Source of the DNA: Enterovibrio sp. JCM 19048
GTDB lineage: Bacteria > Pseudomonadota > Gammaproteobacteria > Enterobacterales > Vibrionaceae
Length of the DNA stretch: 64,000 nucleotides
Direction of reading: 5' to 3'
Assembly (NCBI GenBank): GCA_001310415.1
Contig: BAXE01000018.1
Coordinates: 1 to 64,000, forward strand
Part shown: positions 1-10,232 of the stretch, in pieces
How positions within the stretch are numbered: the stretch's first letter is position 1
Layout: the number at the start of each line of letters is the position of its first letter
Translations under genes and position numbers: made by a program
The notes under the pieces: model-generated
What the model saw: the letters and a program-made list of their open reading frames with translations, nothing else
The model's database searches: none
Told to the model about the DNA's origin: nothing

Positions 1-10
1 AAATACAGTC

Positions 11-40
11 AAAAAGGCCATCCGTAAGGATGGCCTTTTT
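11..40. terminator. Rho-independent terminator at left edge
   Basis: A perfect stem (AAGGCCATCC paired with GGATGGCCTT around a GTAA loop) is flanked by A-runs on the left and T-runs on the right, so it could act in both directions. It most likely ends a gene lying outside the window to the left. Confidence 0.85.
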
Positions 41-214
41 GCGTTTGTAATTTGGCAAATATTCCCTTTTGGGATTTCCTCCCTGGAATCACGATGAATA
101 TTAATAATTGTTAATCCAGCTAAAAGGTTGGGTTAACCGCACCTTACTTAGTCTGAATTTACCATTTTGAATCGTTTGAAAATGGCATTTCAGAATATAG
201 ATAAGGAGCAACGC

Positions 215-1672
215 GTGAATATTTTGGGGTATTTACAACAGATTGGTAAGGCGCTGATGGTGCCGATTGCCGTGCTGCCTGCTGGCGGCTTAATGCTGGG
301 TTTAGGGTATGCAATCGACCCAGCGGTTGGGGAGCGAATAGCCCGCTGGCAACCATCCTGGTGTTTGGCGGCAAAGGCATTATGGATAATCAGGCATGGC
401 TGTTTGCTGCGGGCGTGGCATATGGGCTTGCCAAAGACAACAATGGTGCGGCGGCGTTGTCTGGTCTTCTTGGGCTGTTGATAGTGGAAATGGTGGTGGG
501 GAATATCAATGTCATTTCCCAGATCACCGGTGTACCTGTCGACCAATGTCTCAGGCGCAGGTGGTTGCCTCTGGGGCGGCAGTCAGTGCATTTACCGGTA
601 TTTTGATGGGTATTGTGGCGGCAACCTTATATAACCGCTTCCATAACATCCAGCTTCCTAGCGCGCTCGGCTTTTTTGGTGGGCGTCGATTTGTGCCGAT
701 CGTGACTGCATTTTCGGCGATTGGTATCAGTATCATCATGGTTTATGTCTGGCCAACGGTTTACGGGGCATTGGTGAACTTCGGTATTGTAGTATCTGAC
801 ATGGGAGCGGTTGGCGCTGGCGTGTATGGCTTTTTTAACCGTTTGCTGATCCCTGTTGGCTTCATCATGCGCTGAACCAGGTATTTATCTTCGATTTGGT
901 TGGCATCAGCGATATTTCCAAATTCTGGTCTGGTACCGGCGAGCTGGGCGTAACGGGTATGTATCAGGCGGGTTTTTTCCCGGTGATGGGTTACGGGTTA
1001 CCCGCGGCATGTCTGGCAATGTATCACTGTGCCAAGCCCGAAAATAAAGCAAAAGTCGGTGGGATTTTAGGGGCTGCAGCCATCACGGCAGTGATCACTG
1101 GCGTGACTGAACCGATTGAATTTGCCTTCATGTTTGTGGCGCCTGTGCTTTATGTCATTCACGCATTGTTGACAGGGCTCTCGCTGTTTATCGCCGCCAG
1201 CATGCAGTGGTTTGCAGGATTCACCTTCTCCGGCGGTTTGATTGATTTTATCCTCTCTTTCAATTTGCCACTGGCGATGAAGCCTTACATGCTGATTCTC
1301 CAAGGCCTTGGCTTTGCGCTGCTCTATTACACCGTATTCAGAGTTGCGATCGAAAAGTTCGATCTGAAAACGCCGGGTAGGGAAAGTATCGACCCACAAT
1401 CGCAAAAGTTGCCAGTAGATGATCGCGCTGAAGCGTACGTTATGGCGCTGGGCGGCAAAGGCAACCTTGCCAATATCGACGCCTGTATTACCCGCCTTCG
1501 TTTAACGCTCAATGATATCAGCTTGATGGATGAAGCTTCCCTGACGGAATTGGGCGCAATGGGTATTGTGAAGCTGGGTGGTAACAATGTTCAGGTAATT
1601 GTTGGAACAGAGGCGGAGTTGATTGCGCAGGCCATGGAGCAACAACCGGATAAATTGGTTACTGCCAGTTAG
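215..1672 (+). CDS. nagE: PTS EIICB, glucose/N-acetylglucosamine family
   Basis: Membrane permease of the phosphotransferase system that imports and phosphorylates GlcNAc or glucose. The GTG start at 215 is preceded by AAGGAG and gives MNILGYLQQIGKAL, close to the start of NagE. The EIIC part (about residues 1-380) has the usual hydrophobic segments and the GVTEPIEF motif. The C-terminal EIIB domain carries the phosphocysteine in IDACITRLR (about residue 424). There is no EIIA domain, so phosphate must come from a separate EIIA-Glc. The frame is broken three times (near 334, 543 and 863), each repaired by one added G or C; the restored protein has about 486 residues. Substrate is not settled: PtsG-like glucose permeases share this layout, and the symbol is tentative. 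It is placed next to a chitin locus, which favours GlcNAc. Confidence 0.8.
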
Positions 1673-1686
1673 TACGCTTTAGCAAA

Positions 1687-3000
1687 TCACACCTGCCTGT
1701 TGATGGCGTGGGTCCTGATAGGGTCAAGCAATATCCTCGCACGCAGACCAGGGTGATTGTCACGGAACAAAAGGTTGGCGCGATGTCGGGTAACGACAGC
1801 ATCAACCAGAGCTAACCCAAGGCCGCTTCCTTTTTCGGAGCGGCTTTTGTCTGCGCGGAACATAGGCTTGCATACCTGCATCTTATCCTCATCACTGATC
1901 CCTATTCCGCTATCGGCGACCACGACGCCAAACCTGTCGACGACGACCTCAATGTTTCCGTTTTCCGGCGTGTATTTAACGGCGTTTTCAATCAGGTTGA
2001 AGACGGCGCGAAACAGCAATGAACGGTCACCAAAAAGCTCGCAAGTTTGATCCATTCGCAACTGAAGGGACTGGTTTTTCTGCTCTGCCAGCGGCTGGAC
2101 GAAATCCAGTGCGTCACTGACTACCCGCCCAAGGTCAACCAACTCAGTATCAAGATCTGTCTCTAACGTATTGAGTTTGGCGATCTCCAGCATGCTGTTG
2201 AAAAGGGAAAGTAAAAGTTCCAGTTCATCATGACAGGCGCCAATTGTTTTAGCCTGTGGGGCAGGAAGCGAAGGGCTTTCCAACGCTTGTTCCAGCTGGA
2301 GCTTGAGCCTTGCCATCGGGGTTCGCATGTCATGTGCAAGACCCGTGGTCAGCGAGCGAAGGGTCATTTCGTTTTTAGTCATTTGCTCAATCATGAAATT
2401 GAGGTGGATAGCGAGAATATCGAACTCATCATCGCGGCGGGAAACGGGCAGTTTGACGTTGCTCTCGCCACACACAAACTGGTTCATGGCGCGGTTTACC
2501 TGCTCAAGCCGCCGTTGGATGACCACGGTAAAGGAGAAAGCGACGATGAGCATGACGGCAATGGGCAGCAAACTACCTGAAAAAACCAGTAGTACCAGCG
2601 CTTTGCGGAAGGCTTCCATCATTGCAGGATCTACCCTGACTTCCAGGTGGTAATCCGGTGCCAGCGGGATTTGGGTATTGGATTGTGGAAGACGGTGCAG
2701 AGGATATTCACCCGTTTGAACTGAGGGCGTATCGCGCAGTTGGTAATAGAACAAGCGCTCTCGGGTTTGCTTGGCAGCGAGAAGTTGTTCGACTTCCAGA
2801 CGGTTTGCCCGCGCTGCATATTTAAACTCGGAGATCTCGTCGTTGAGCTGTTCGGCAAGCTGGCTTTGGTGAAAAGCCTCAGAGTTGATATAGACCTGAC
2901 GGATGACGGCGACGTTGACCAGAGCAATTAGCAGGAAAAGCCCGATCAAAGTGCGAAAAATAGACGAACGGGTGAGGGTGTAATTATCGGCGAAGAACAT
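1687..3000 (-). CDS. Two-component sensor histidine kinase, HAMP type
   Basis: Membrane sensor kinase of about 437 residues that would phosphorylate the response regulator encoded just upstream. Transmembrane segments lie near residues 15-35 and 142-165, with a periplasmic sensing part of about 105 residues between them. A HAMP region follows. The phospho-accepting histidine is H223 in GLAHDMRTPMARLK, and the ATPase domain shows NLIENAVKYTPENG, DSGIGISDED and GSGLGLALV. I chose the ATG at 3000 (MFFADNYTL), which overlaps the regulator's stop by 17 bases and so suggests translational coupling; a longer frame starts at 3084 but lies deep in the regulator gene. The signal sensed is unknown. The reading frame is intact, unlike many neighbours. 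Confidence 0.88.
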   Translation of the reverse strand: MFFADNYTLTRSSIFRTLIGLFLLIALVNVAVIRQVYINSEAFHQSQLAEQLNDEISEFKYAARANRLEVEQLLAAKQTRERLFYYQLRDTPSVQTGEYPLHRLPQSNTQIPLAPDYHLEVRVDPAMMEAFRKALVLLVFSGSLLPIAVMLIVAFSFTVVIQRRLEQVNRAMNQFVCGESNVKLPVSRRDDEFDILAIHLNFMIEQMTKNEMTLRSLTTGLAHDMRTPMARLKLQLEQALESPSLPAPQAKTIGACHDELELLLSLFNSMLEIAKLNTLETDLDTELVDLGRVVSDALDFVQPLAEQKNQSLQLRMDQTCELFGDRSLLFRAVFNLIENAVKYTPENGNIEVVVDRFGVVVADSGIGISDEDKMQVCKPMFRADKSRSEKGSGLGLALVDAVVTRHRANLLFRDNHPGLRARILLDPIRTHAINRQV

Positions 3001-3658
3001 AGCCAGCCCCTCGCACCGTATGAAGAATATCAGCGCAACCTGCGTCCTCAAGTTTTCGTCTGAGGTTGGCGATATGTACATCAATTACATTGGTTTTGGG
3101 GTCAAAATGGTAGCTCCAGATGGCTTCAAACAACCGCATCCGCGACACAACCTGTTCATTGTGCTCAATGAAATACTGTAACAGGCGCAGCTCTTTTGGC
3201 TGCAGGGTCAGTTGGTGATGATGGCAAAAGGCGGTGTGTGATTTTAAATCCAGCTTGAGGCAATCATAGGTAATTTCACTGGTGACAGCCTGCTGACGGT
3301 GGGAGCGGTTAATAATGATATCGACACGGGCAATCAATTCGGCGAGGGCAAAAGGTTTGGTTAGGTAATCATCACTGCCTGCTGTTAGTCCATCGACTTT
3401 ATCTTTGACGCTGTCCAGCGCACTGAGGATCAGGATGGGCAGATTAGGCTCTGTCGATTTCAGCGCTGAGAGGACTTTCATGCCGTCCAAGGCAGGTAGC
3501 ATACGGTCAAGGATGACCATCTGGTACTGGCAACTGAGCGCCATCATCAGCCCCGACTGTCCGTCTTCTGCCACATCCACGGCGTAGCCATGCTCCTTGA
3601 GGGCTTTGGCGATAAATTCGCGCGTCGTCGTATCGTCCTCGATGATGAGTATTTTCAT
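2984..3658 (-). CDS. OmpR/PhoB-family response regulator
   Basis: DNA-binding regulator of 224 residues paired with the kinase downstream. The receiver domain has acidic residues in LIIEDD, the phospho-acceptor D51 in VILDRMLPALDG, the conserved switch region and lysine in DDYLTKPF. The C-terminal winged helix (about residues 130-222) ends in the typical TVRGAGYVLR. The ATG at 3658 is preceded by GGAGGG; a frame start five codons earlier lacks such a site. The operon reads regulator first, then kinase. Family members of this kind often control metal, envelope stress or peptide resistance genes, but nothing nearby identifies the target. An unusual terminator-like hairpin lies in its leader. 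Confidence 0.9.
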   Translation of the reverse strand: MKILIIEDDTTTREFIAKALKEHGYAVDVAEDGQSGLMMALSCQYQMVILDRMLPALDGMKVLSALKSTEPNLPILILSALDSVKDKVDGLTAGSDDYLTKPFALAELIARVDIIINRSHRQQAVTSEITYDCLKLDLKSHTAFCHHHQLTLQPKELRLLQYFIEHNEQVVSRMRLFEAIWSYHFDPKTNVIDVHIANLRRKLEDAGCADILHTVRGAGYVLRR

Positions 3659-3716
3659 TTTCCCTCCGTCCACCTGCCAGGAGGTATTTTACTTTTCCAG
3701 CAGGGTGTGACTGAAC

Positions 3717-3751
3717 GAATAAAAGAAGGCTCGCATTGGTAATGCGAGCCA
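3717..3751 (-). terminator. Terminator-like hairpin in leader of the two-component operon
   Basis: Perfect 10-base arms (GGCTCGCATT and AATGCGAGCC) around a 3-base loop, followed on the minus strand by a T-rich tract (TTCTTTTATT). It lies about 60 bases upstream of the response regulator start and in that gene's own direction. It could be an attenuator in the leader, or the end of a short minus-strand transcript from 3752-4005. The rest of the 3659-4005 interval is AT-rich and shows no gene I can support. Confidence 0.5.
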
Positions 3752-4005
3752 AAACCAGTTTGGGGGAACTGATAGTTATGTCGCCAGTCTGGATGTGCCG
3801 ACGTTTGAATAGCTTAAAGGGAATACCCTAAATAACAGATGGATGAATAATTAAACTTCGTTAACCTATAAAAATGAAAGAAAAATTCCGTTGCTAATTT
3901 GTGTGCGGCGGGCGATTGAAAATCAGCGGAGTGTGATCTTGTGTGTAGTTAACTTGCACTGTCCGTGAAATGATGAAGGCAGGAAATGATGAATGAGGGC
4001 GAAGA

Positions 4006-4296
4006 ATGAAAACACGATTACTCCTTGTTTCTCTGTCTGTGATGCTCACCGCCTGCTCGGCTTCTTTGCCGCATCAATATGTGTGCGAGGATAACCAGTC
4101 TTTCGATGCCATGGTAACGTCAGACCAAGCTCTGGTGCGGTTCGGTGATGCGGAATATCAACTGCCGCGTATCCGCTCTGCTTCCGGCGTGATGTATGAA
4201 CTTGAGGACAAATCTGTCGGTTTGTACACGAAAGGGAAAGAAGGCATGTTGGTGGTGGGGGATGTCACCTTGCGAGAATGTGTTATGCAGCCTTAA
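4006..4296 (+). CDS. MliC-like lipoprotein (c-type lysozyme inhibitor family)
   Basis: Small lipoprotein of 96 residues. The signal peptide ends in a lipobox (LTAC, cysteine at residue 17), so the mature protein should be lipid-anchored. The rest resembles MliC: an early cysteine in YVCEDNQSF, a middle SASGVMYE segment, and a closing cysteine in LRECVM that could pair with the first. MliC proteins bind and inhibit c-type lysozyme in the periplasm or at the surface. In that family an SASG-type loop reaches the enzyme active site; the SASG is present here. It stands alone on the plus strand between two minus-strand operons and ends at a strong terminator. Confidence 0.75.
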   Translation: MKTRLLLVSLSVMLTACSASLPHQYVCEDNQSFDAMVTSDQALVRFGDAEYQLPRIRSASGVMYELEDKSVGLYTKGKEGMLVVGDVTLRECVMQP

Positions 4297-4317
4297 TCGG
4301 CGGAAAAACAGATAAAA

Positions 4318-4344
4318 GAAAGGGTAGCTCAGCTACCCTTTTTG
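4318..4344. terminator. Bidirectional terminator between mliC-like gene and chitobiose operon
   Basis: Perfect arms AGGGTAGCT and AGCTACCCT with a single-base loop, A-rich on the left and T-rich on the right. It can end the plus-strand lipoprotein gene (stop at 4296) and the minus-strand phosphohexomutase gene (stop at 4406). Confidence 0.88.
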
Positions 4345-4405
4345 CGAAGACCTGACGGCCTGCATCAATGAACCGCAATGTTGCCAATATTGCGCTTTTA
4401 CTGCG

Positions 4406-5813
4406 TTAAACGTACAGGAACTCTTTGATTTGACGCACCAAAGCTTCCGCTGTGTCCTTGTCTTCCCACTCTACGAAAATACGTAGCAGTGGTTCAGTGC
4501 CTGAGAAACGCGCCAGCGCCCAGCCACCGTTTTTGAAGTACACTTTCAGGCCATCGGCGTAGCTGACTTTCTCAATCTCATAGGCAAATTCAGGCAGTGC
4601 TTTTTCAACGTAAATCTTGTTGTAAAGCTCCTGGCGCTGGGATGCTTTGAAGGTGCAGTCACCCTCAGCGGTGTAGCATAGCCATACTTACCGTAGATCT
4701 CATCCAGTAGCTCAGACAGCTTCTTGCCCGTTACACTGATCATTTCAACCAGCAGGCTTGATGCGAATACGCCGTCTTTACCTTTGATATGACCGCGGAT
4801 AGTCAGGCCACCAGAGCTTTCACCACCGATCAGTGAGTCGTCTGCTTCCATTTGGGAGCTGATATGTTTGAAGCCAACCGGCACTTCAAAGCTTTTCTCG
4901 TCGTGGTCGGCGGCAACTTTATCCAGCAGGTGAGTGGTTGCGATGTTACGCACTACTGAGCCTTTCCAGCCTTGTATTCCAGCAGGTAGTAGTAAAGTAG
5001 CAGCAGGACTTCGTTCGGGTGAATGAAGTTGCCTTTCTCGTCGATAATACCAGACGGTCAGCATCACCATCGGTACCGATGCCGATGTCATAACCTTCAT
5101 GGGCGACAAGGTGTTTCAGGCGGTACAGGGTCGCAGCACTTGGTGATGGCATCAAGCCACCAAAGCCTGGGTTTGCGCCGTCATTGATCACGTCAACATC
5201 ACAGCGGCCAGAGATCAGCACCGTTTGCAGGCGTTTTTCGCCACACCAAACATAGGATCGATCAGTACGCGCAGGTTGGCTTTTTTGATCGCTTCGATGT
5301 CGATGAAGTCGATGATCGAATCAACGAATTCATTCATTGGGTTGATCACGACGATCTTGCCCTGAGCGACAGCATCTTCAAAGTCGATGGTTTTCACATC
5401 GCTTGGCTGAAGTTGGCTGATCTGCTGCTCGATCTTGGCGGTGATCACTTCGTCGGCATCACGGCCGCCCCTGATGAAGACTTTAACGCCGTTGTAATCT
5501 GCTGGGTTATGCGAAGCGGTTATACATGCTGAGTAATGCGTGTTCATCTCCTTCGCCTTGAACATGACGATAGGGGTTGGCACGTATTTATCAATAAAGC
5601 TCACGGTGATGCCGTTGGCCGCCAAAACACTGGCGAACCATTCGGCTGCTTTGTCAGACAGGAAGCGACGGTCATAACCGATGACGAAACCCGGCTCTAC
5701 CGCGTTTTCGTTCAGCATAATGTTGGCAAGGCTCTGGCAACCAAACGCACGTTATCGCGGGTAAACTCTTCGCCGATCAGCGCACGCCAGCCACCGGTAC
5801 CAAATTGGATCAT
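4406..5813 (-). CDS. Phosphohexomutase (phosphoglucomutase/phosphomannomutase family)
   Basis: Cytosolic mutase moving a phosphate between C1 and C6 of a hexose. In this operon the likely job is turning GlcNAc-1-P, released by chitobiose phosphorylase, into GlcNAc-6-P; this is inferred from context. Family signatures are all present: the phosphoserine loop TASHNP, the metal-binding GTDGDADR and the sugar-binding GGESSGG. Start ATG at 5813 after AAAGGAG gives [14 protein letters not shown]; the stop follows IKEFLYV. Five frame breaks occur (near 5727, 5230, 5050, 4964 and 4673), each repaired by one added G or C on a short run, giving 470 residues, normal for the family. It is the last gene of the operon and is separated from chbP by a terminator-like hairpin. 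Confidence 0.88.
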
Positions 5814-5834
5814 GGTGGAACTCCTTTAAAACTC

Positions 5835-5860
5835 GAAAAACGGGGCACAAAGGCCCCGCT
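5835..5860 (-). terminator. Terminator-like hairpin between chbP and the mutase
   Basis: Stem CGGGGC/GCCCCG with a 6-base loop, followed on the minus strand by TTTTTCG. It sits between the inferred stop of chitobiose phosphorylase and the ribosome site of the mutase, so it may reduce transcription into the last gene. As sequenced, the chbP frame runs through it, which is one reason to doubt that frame. Confidence 0.65.
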
Positions 5861-5868
5861 TTGGCTGA

Positions 5869-8270
5869 TTAGCCAGAACAACAACCACTTCGTTCACTGA
5901 ACCTTCGGCTTGTGCAGGGATAGCACCTGTCACTGGCTCACCGTTCAGAGTGATAGATTGCACGCCTTTGCTGACGCCGTTCGGGTTCTGTACCTTGATT
6001 TGGTAAGTCGCGCCGCGCCATTCGCGGTTCACTTCGAAACCAGGCCAGCTGGTTGGTATACAAGGTTCAATGGTCAGGCCGTCAAAACCGGTTTGTACAC
6101 CCAGGATGAAGTTGGTCACTGCGAAGTATGCCCAACCAGAGGTACCGGTCAGCCATGGGTGGTTTGCTCGGCCATGGTTTTCGTGGTCGCGACCCATGAT
6201 GAACTGAACGTATGAGTAAGGTTCAGCAACACGCTTCTCGATGATGTCGTTTTGGTTGTACGGGTTCAGTGCATCGTAGAACTTCATTGCACGGTCACCA
6301 CGGCCCAGTTTCGCTTCTGCTACCCAAGCCCATGGATTTGGATGCGAGAAGATCGCGCCGTTTTCTTTCACGCCCTGGTATACACGGGTAACAAAACCGA
6401 TGTCGTCGTTTGGTGTAGCGAATGAAGGTGAGTTCAGGTGCAGACCGTATTCAGAGAACAGGTTCTCATCAACCGCATCCATTGCTTTCTCACCGCGGTC
6501 CTGAGACGCCAGGCCAGACAGGACTGCCAAGGTGTTAGACTCCAGGTGTACGCGGCCTTCAGCTTGTTGCGCTGTACCGATCTTGTCACCGTTTTTGGTC
6601 AGGCCGCGGATGTACCAGCCGCCTTCTTCGTCCCACAGGTGCTGTTCACAAGCTTCGCGTACGTTGGCTGCCATTTCAGTGTACTTCTGTACGTCCGCAT
6701 CCAAACCTTTGTATTTCGCCAGTTTGATGAACTCTTGCAGTGCCCAGAAGTGCAGGAATGAGGTCATTGCAGACTCACCGCCACCCAGGTTCAGACAGTC
6801 GTTCCAGTCTGCGCGCAGACCTTTACAGATACCGGTTTGGCCCACGTACTCGGCAGAGAAGTCCAGCGCTGCTTTCATGTGCTCGTAAACAGATGCATCA
6901 CCGCCATTTGCGTAAGGGATCATTTCATCCAGGAAGCTTTCTTCACCGGTTTCCTGCACGTAACGGCAGATAGTCGGTACCAGCCACAGGTGGTCGTCAG
7001 AACAGGTGTCTTCGATGCCGTGGATCTTGTCTTCGTCACTTGGTGTTGGCACAACGGTTGGTGACTTGGATGGTTTAACATCCGCTTTCTCTGGATCGAA
7101 CCAGTCTGGATCGAACAGGTGCAGACCGTAACCTTCTTTCACCTGGCCGCGCAGCAGGTCTACCAGACGCTTGCGGGTCATACGTGGGTTCGCGTGAGGA
7201 ACAGAGATGGCATCCTGCGCGGTGTCACGGTAGCCAAGCCGGTACGGCCGCCTACTTCGATGAAGGATGCAAAGCGAGACCAAACCACACAGGTTTCTGC
7301 CTGGTACAGAGTCCATGCGTTGATCATGGTATCCAGGCCTTCGTTCGGTGATTTCACCTGGAACTTGTTGCAACGCTCATCAGTGTGCGCGGATATCAGC
7401 AAATGCTGCATCAACGTTGGCAAAATCTTGGTATTTCGCGCGAAGACGTTCGCCTTCACCTTTACCGATACCCAGGATCATCACGAAGCGGATTTCTTCA
7501 CCCGGCTGGATAACGAATTGCTTGTGCAGGGAACCACAGTGGTTGTAACAGGTTTGAACGTGGTTCGAGCAACGGCCATTTTCAACCGCAATTGGGTTGG
7601 CTTCGTCACGGTACATACCGATGAAGCTGTCGCGCTGACCGTCGTAGCTGTCTGGATCAAAGCTTGAAGCCATGTAGTAGAAGCCTTCGTAATCATTGGT
7701 GTTGTAGTACAGGTCGTACTCAATCACACCGTCTTTGTACGAAGTACCTGCAGAGTACAGGCTCATCTGGTGGTTCTGGTTGTCAGACTGGATGTGGCTG
7801 AACGAGAACTCTACAAACGAGAATGCGCTAATGGTACGCGGCTTGTCGCCGTCGTTCTTGATTTTTACGTCCCAGATTTGCGCGTCTTCACCTTTAGGCA
7901 CAAACAGGGTTTTCTGTGCAGTGATGCCGTTGTACTCACATTTGAATTTGGAGTAGGACAGGCCGTGACGCACTTCGTACGTAGCTTCTTCCAGGCTCTT
8001 TGCCACTGGCTGCCAAGAGATTGACCAGTAGTCTGCCGTCTCATCATCGCGCAGGTAGATGTAGTGTCCTGGGCGGTCAAACGTGCCGTTTGGACGGAAC
8101 TTGGTGACACGGTTGTATTCTGGGCTGTTGTAGAACGAGTAACCGCCGGCATTGTGGGAAATTACGGTACAGAATTTCTCTGTACCCAGGTAGTTAGTCC
8201 AAGGCGCCGGTACATCAGGACGGGTAATGACATATTCCCGGTTGTCGTTATCAAAGAAGCCGTATTTCAT
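5869..8270 (-). CDS. chbP: N,N'-diacetylchitobiose phosphorylase (GH94)
   Basis: Cytosolic enzyme that splits (GlcNAc)2 with phosphate into GlcNAc-1-P and GlcNAc, saving one ATP per disaccharide. The sequence follows the GH94 family throughout: N-terminal MKYGFFDNDNREYVITRP, central GRTGL-GYRDTAQD (the aspartate is the family's general acid) and C-terminal TGTSGWAYFAVTNFILG. Frame breaks lie near 7380 (a shift needing two lost bases or one gained) and 7235 (one lost G). As sequenced, the last frame continues to 5826 through a terminator-like hairpin. Adding one G near 5873 instead gives a stop at 5869 after VVVVLG and a total of 801 residues, the length I recall for the Vibrio proteolyticus enzyme. 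Start ATG at 8270 lies behind GAAGGA. Confidence 0.92.
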
Positions 8271-8311
8271 GGCATATTTCCTTCTACAAAAATCTTAATA
8301 AATTTAAATAA

Positions 8312-10229
8312 TTACCGACGATAGTTAATACCCAGGCGATCCAGGTATTGCAATTGTCCGCTGAGGCGGGCCTGAAAATCAGACCAGTCCCTTTGTTCCT
8401 TGGCGCTCCAGCACACTTCTGCGATCGCCATAAGGCGAGGGAAGATCATGTACTCGAAGCGGCTTTGGGTATGGGTCATCTCGCACCAGAGTGCGCATTG
8501 AATACCTTTCACGCGCTCAAACTCTTTCGCAGTCACGTTTGAGTTGGCAAAAGGTTCATAGTGATAGGCTTTTTCCAGTGGTACCTTGCAGGCCCAGTCA
8601 GTACCTGGTTCACAGGCAGAGTAGTCCTGTGCCATGTCTAGGTAGGTCTCCTGACCTGGTTGGAGGACAACAGGGTATCCGTTACGGACACACTCAATGC
8701 CCGACTCCTCGCTGAGCCAGGAGAAGATCACTGTGTCTTTGCTGACTTTGTCGCCAAACACGGCTTCTTCCCAGCCGAACATCTGCTTGCCTTTGGTGCT
8801 GAGGAAATTTTTCAGCATGACGCAGCAGGTGTCCCTGAAGATCTTTAAAGTCCTGATAGCCGTGGGTTTTCATCAATGCCTGACAGGCTGGGCTATTAAT
8901 CCAGACACCTTCCGGCACTTCATCAGCACCGATGTGAACGTATGGCGCAGGGAAGAGTTCACATACCTCTTTCAGCACGGTTTCGATGAAGGTGTAAGTG
9001 CCTTTCAAGCCCGGGTTCAACACGTTATCTGTGTAGTTCTGAATACTGCGGTAGACCGAAGTGTCCGCATCTTCCACCAGTAGTTGAGGTAGTGATTTGA
9101 TAGCGGCGCGGCAATGGCCGGGAATATCGATTTCCGGTACCACGGTAATACCACGCTTGGCGGCAAACTCGATGACGTCGCGGATTTCGTCCTTGGTGTA
9201 AAAGCCACCGTGGATTTTTGACAGCGAAGTGTATTGCGGCTCCAAAGTTTCAAACGGACCGCGCCATGCGCCGATTTCAGTCAGCTCAGGGTAGGCATCA
9301 ATCTGGATACGCCAGCCTTCATCATCGGTCAGGTGCCAGTGGAAATGGTTGAACTTGAAGCGGGCCAGTTGGTTGATCAGATCCTTCACGCGTGACAGCG
9401 GATGGAAGTGACGTGCGCAGTCCAGCATCATGCCGCGGTAATCAAAGCGCGGGTGGTCTTCAATCTCAACACATGGCAGAGAGTAGGCGACGTAGTGGCG
9501 GTGCGAAGCCTGGACAGGCAGCAACTGCAACACTGTCGCGACACCGTGTGAAAAACCGGTCGCATCGGATGCTGTAATGGTGACGCCTTGCTGGGTCACA
9601 CTGACACGGTAGTGTGAGTCTTTCAGCTTCGCATCCTGAACCAGTTTGATGTGGCCTTCCTGCTTGAGTGAAACATCACGGCGCAAGTGTGCAGAAAGCT
9701 CTTCTGCCAGCCACAACGCTGCAGGTTTGGCGCAATCTGACGGGCTCGCAATCGCGAGTTCGTCAGTCAGGGCAAAGTACCCTTGCTTTGCCACCATCGC
9801 TTTTGGCTGGGGGATCAAATTGATCGCTTTTGGTGCTGGCAGATTCAATGGAATACGTTCTGGTGTCTGAGTGCCCAGATTGATCACAGTGGTTTCCACT
9901 GGACACGCTTTTACGCCATCTGCTGTGGTGATCAGCAGACAGGCATCGCCAATCCCTTCGTCATGCAAAGAGAAAGGTTTGGTGTTGTGGCTGAATTCCA
10001 GATACAGGTGGTTGTTGGCATTCAGCGGCTTTCCGGTTTCATAAATACACAGGCTACCGATTTGTTTCAGCGTGCCATGTGAAACACTGGCCGGTTTGAC
10101 ATATCGGCTGACACTGAACGTCAGTTGCCACTGTTCAATATTGGTTTCTGACAGGTTATGGAGTACCAGCGCAAAACGGCTTTCATTGGGCTGAACGTTA
10201 ATAACGTTGAGGTCTAGGCGAAAGTTCAT
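8312..10229 (-). CDS. Beta-N-acetylhexosaminidase (GH20)
   Basis: Releases terminal GlcNAc from chito-oligosaccharides. There is no signal peptide, so it should act in the cytosol on imported sugars. An N-terminal beta-rich domain (about residues 1-120) of the chitobiase/hexosaminidase type precedes a GH20b-like domain and the catalytic barrel with HWHLTDDEGWR and the catalytic Asp-Glu pair in HIGADEVPEGVW. The C-terminal part shows MFGWEEA and FSWLSEESG. One frame break near 8824 (AAAAATTTCC context) needs two lost bases or one gained; the restored protein has about 638 residues, normal for this family. It starts three bases after the kinase stop and ends 41 bases before chbP. Confidence 0.9.
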
Positions 10230-10232
10230 GGC

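Noticed and set aside
100..115. ATTAA/TTAAT repeat upstream of the PTS gene as a NagC operator
   Set aside because: Too short and AT-rich to separate from chance; it does not match the longer NagC pattern I know.
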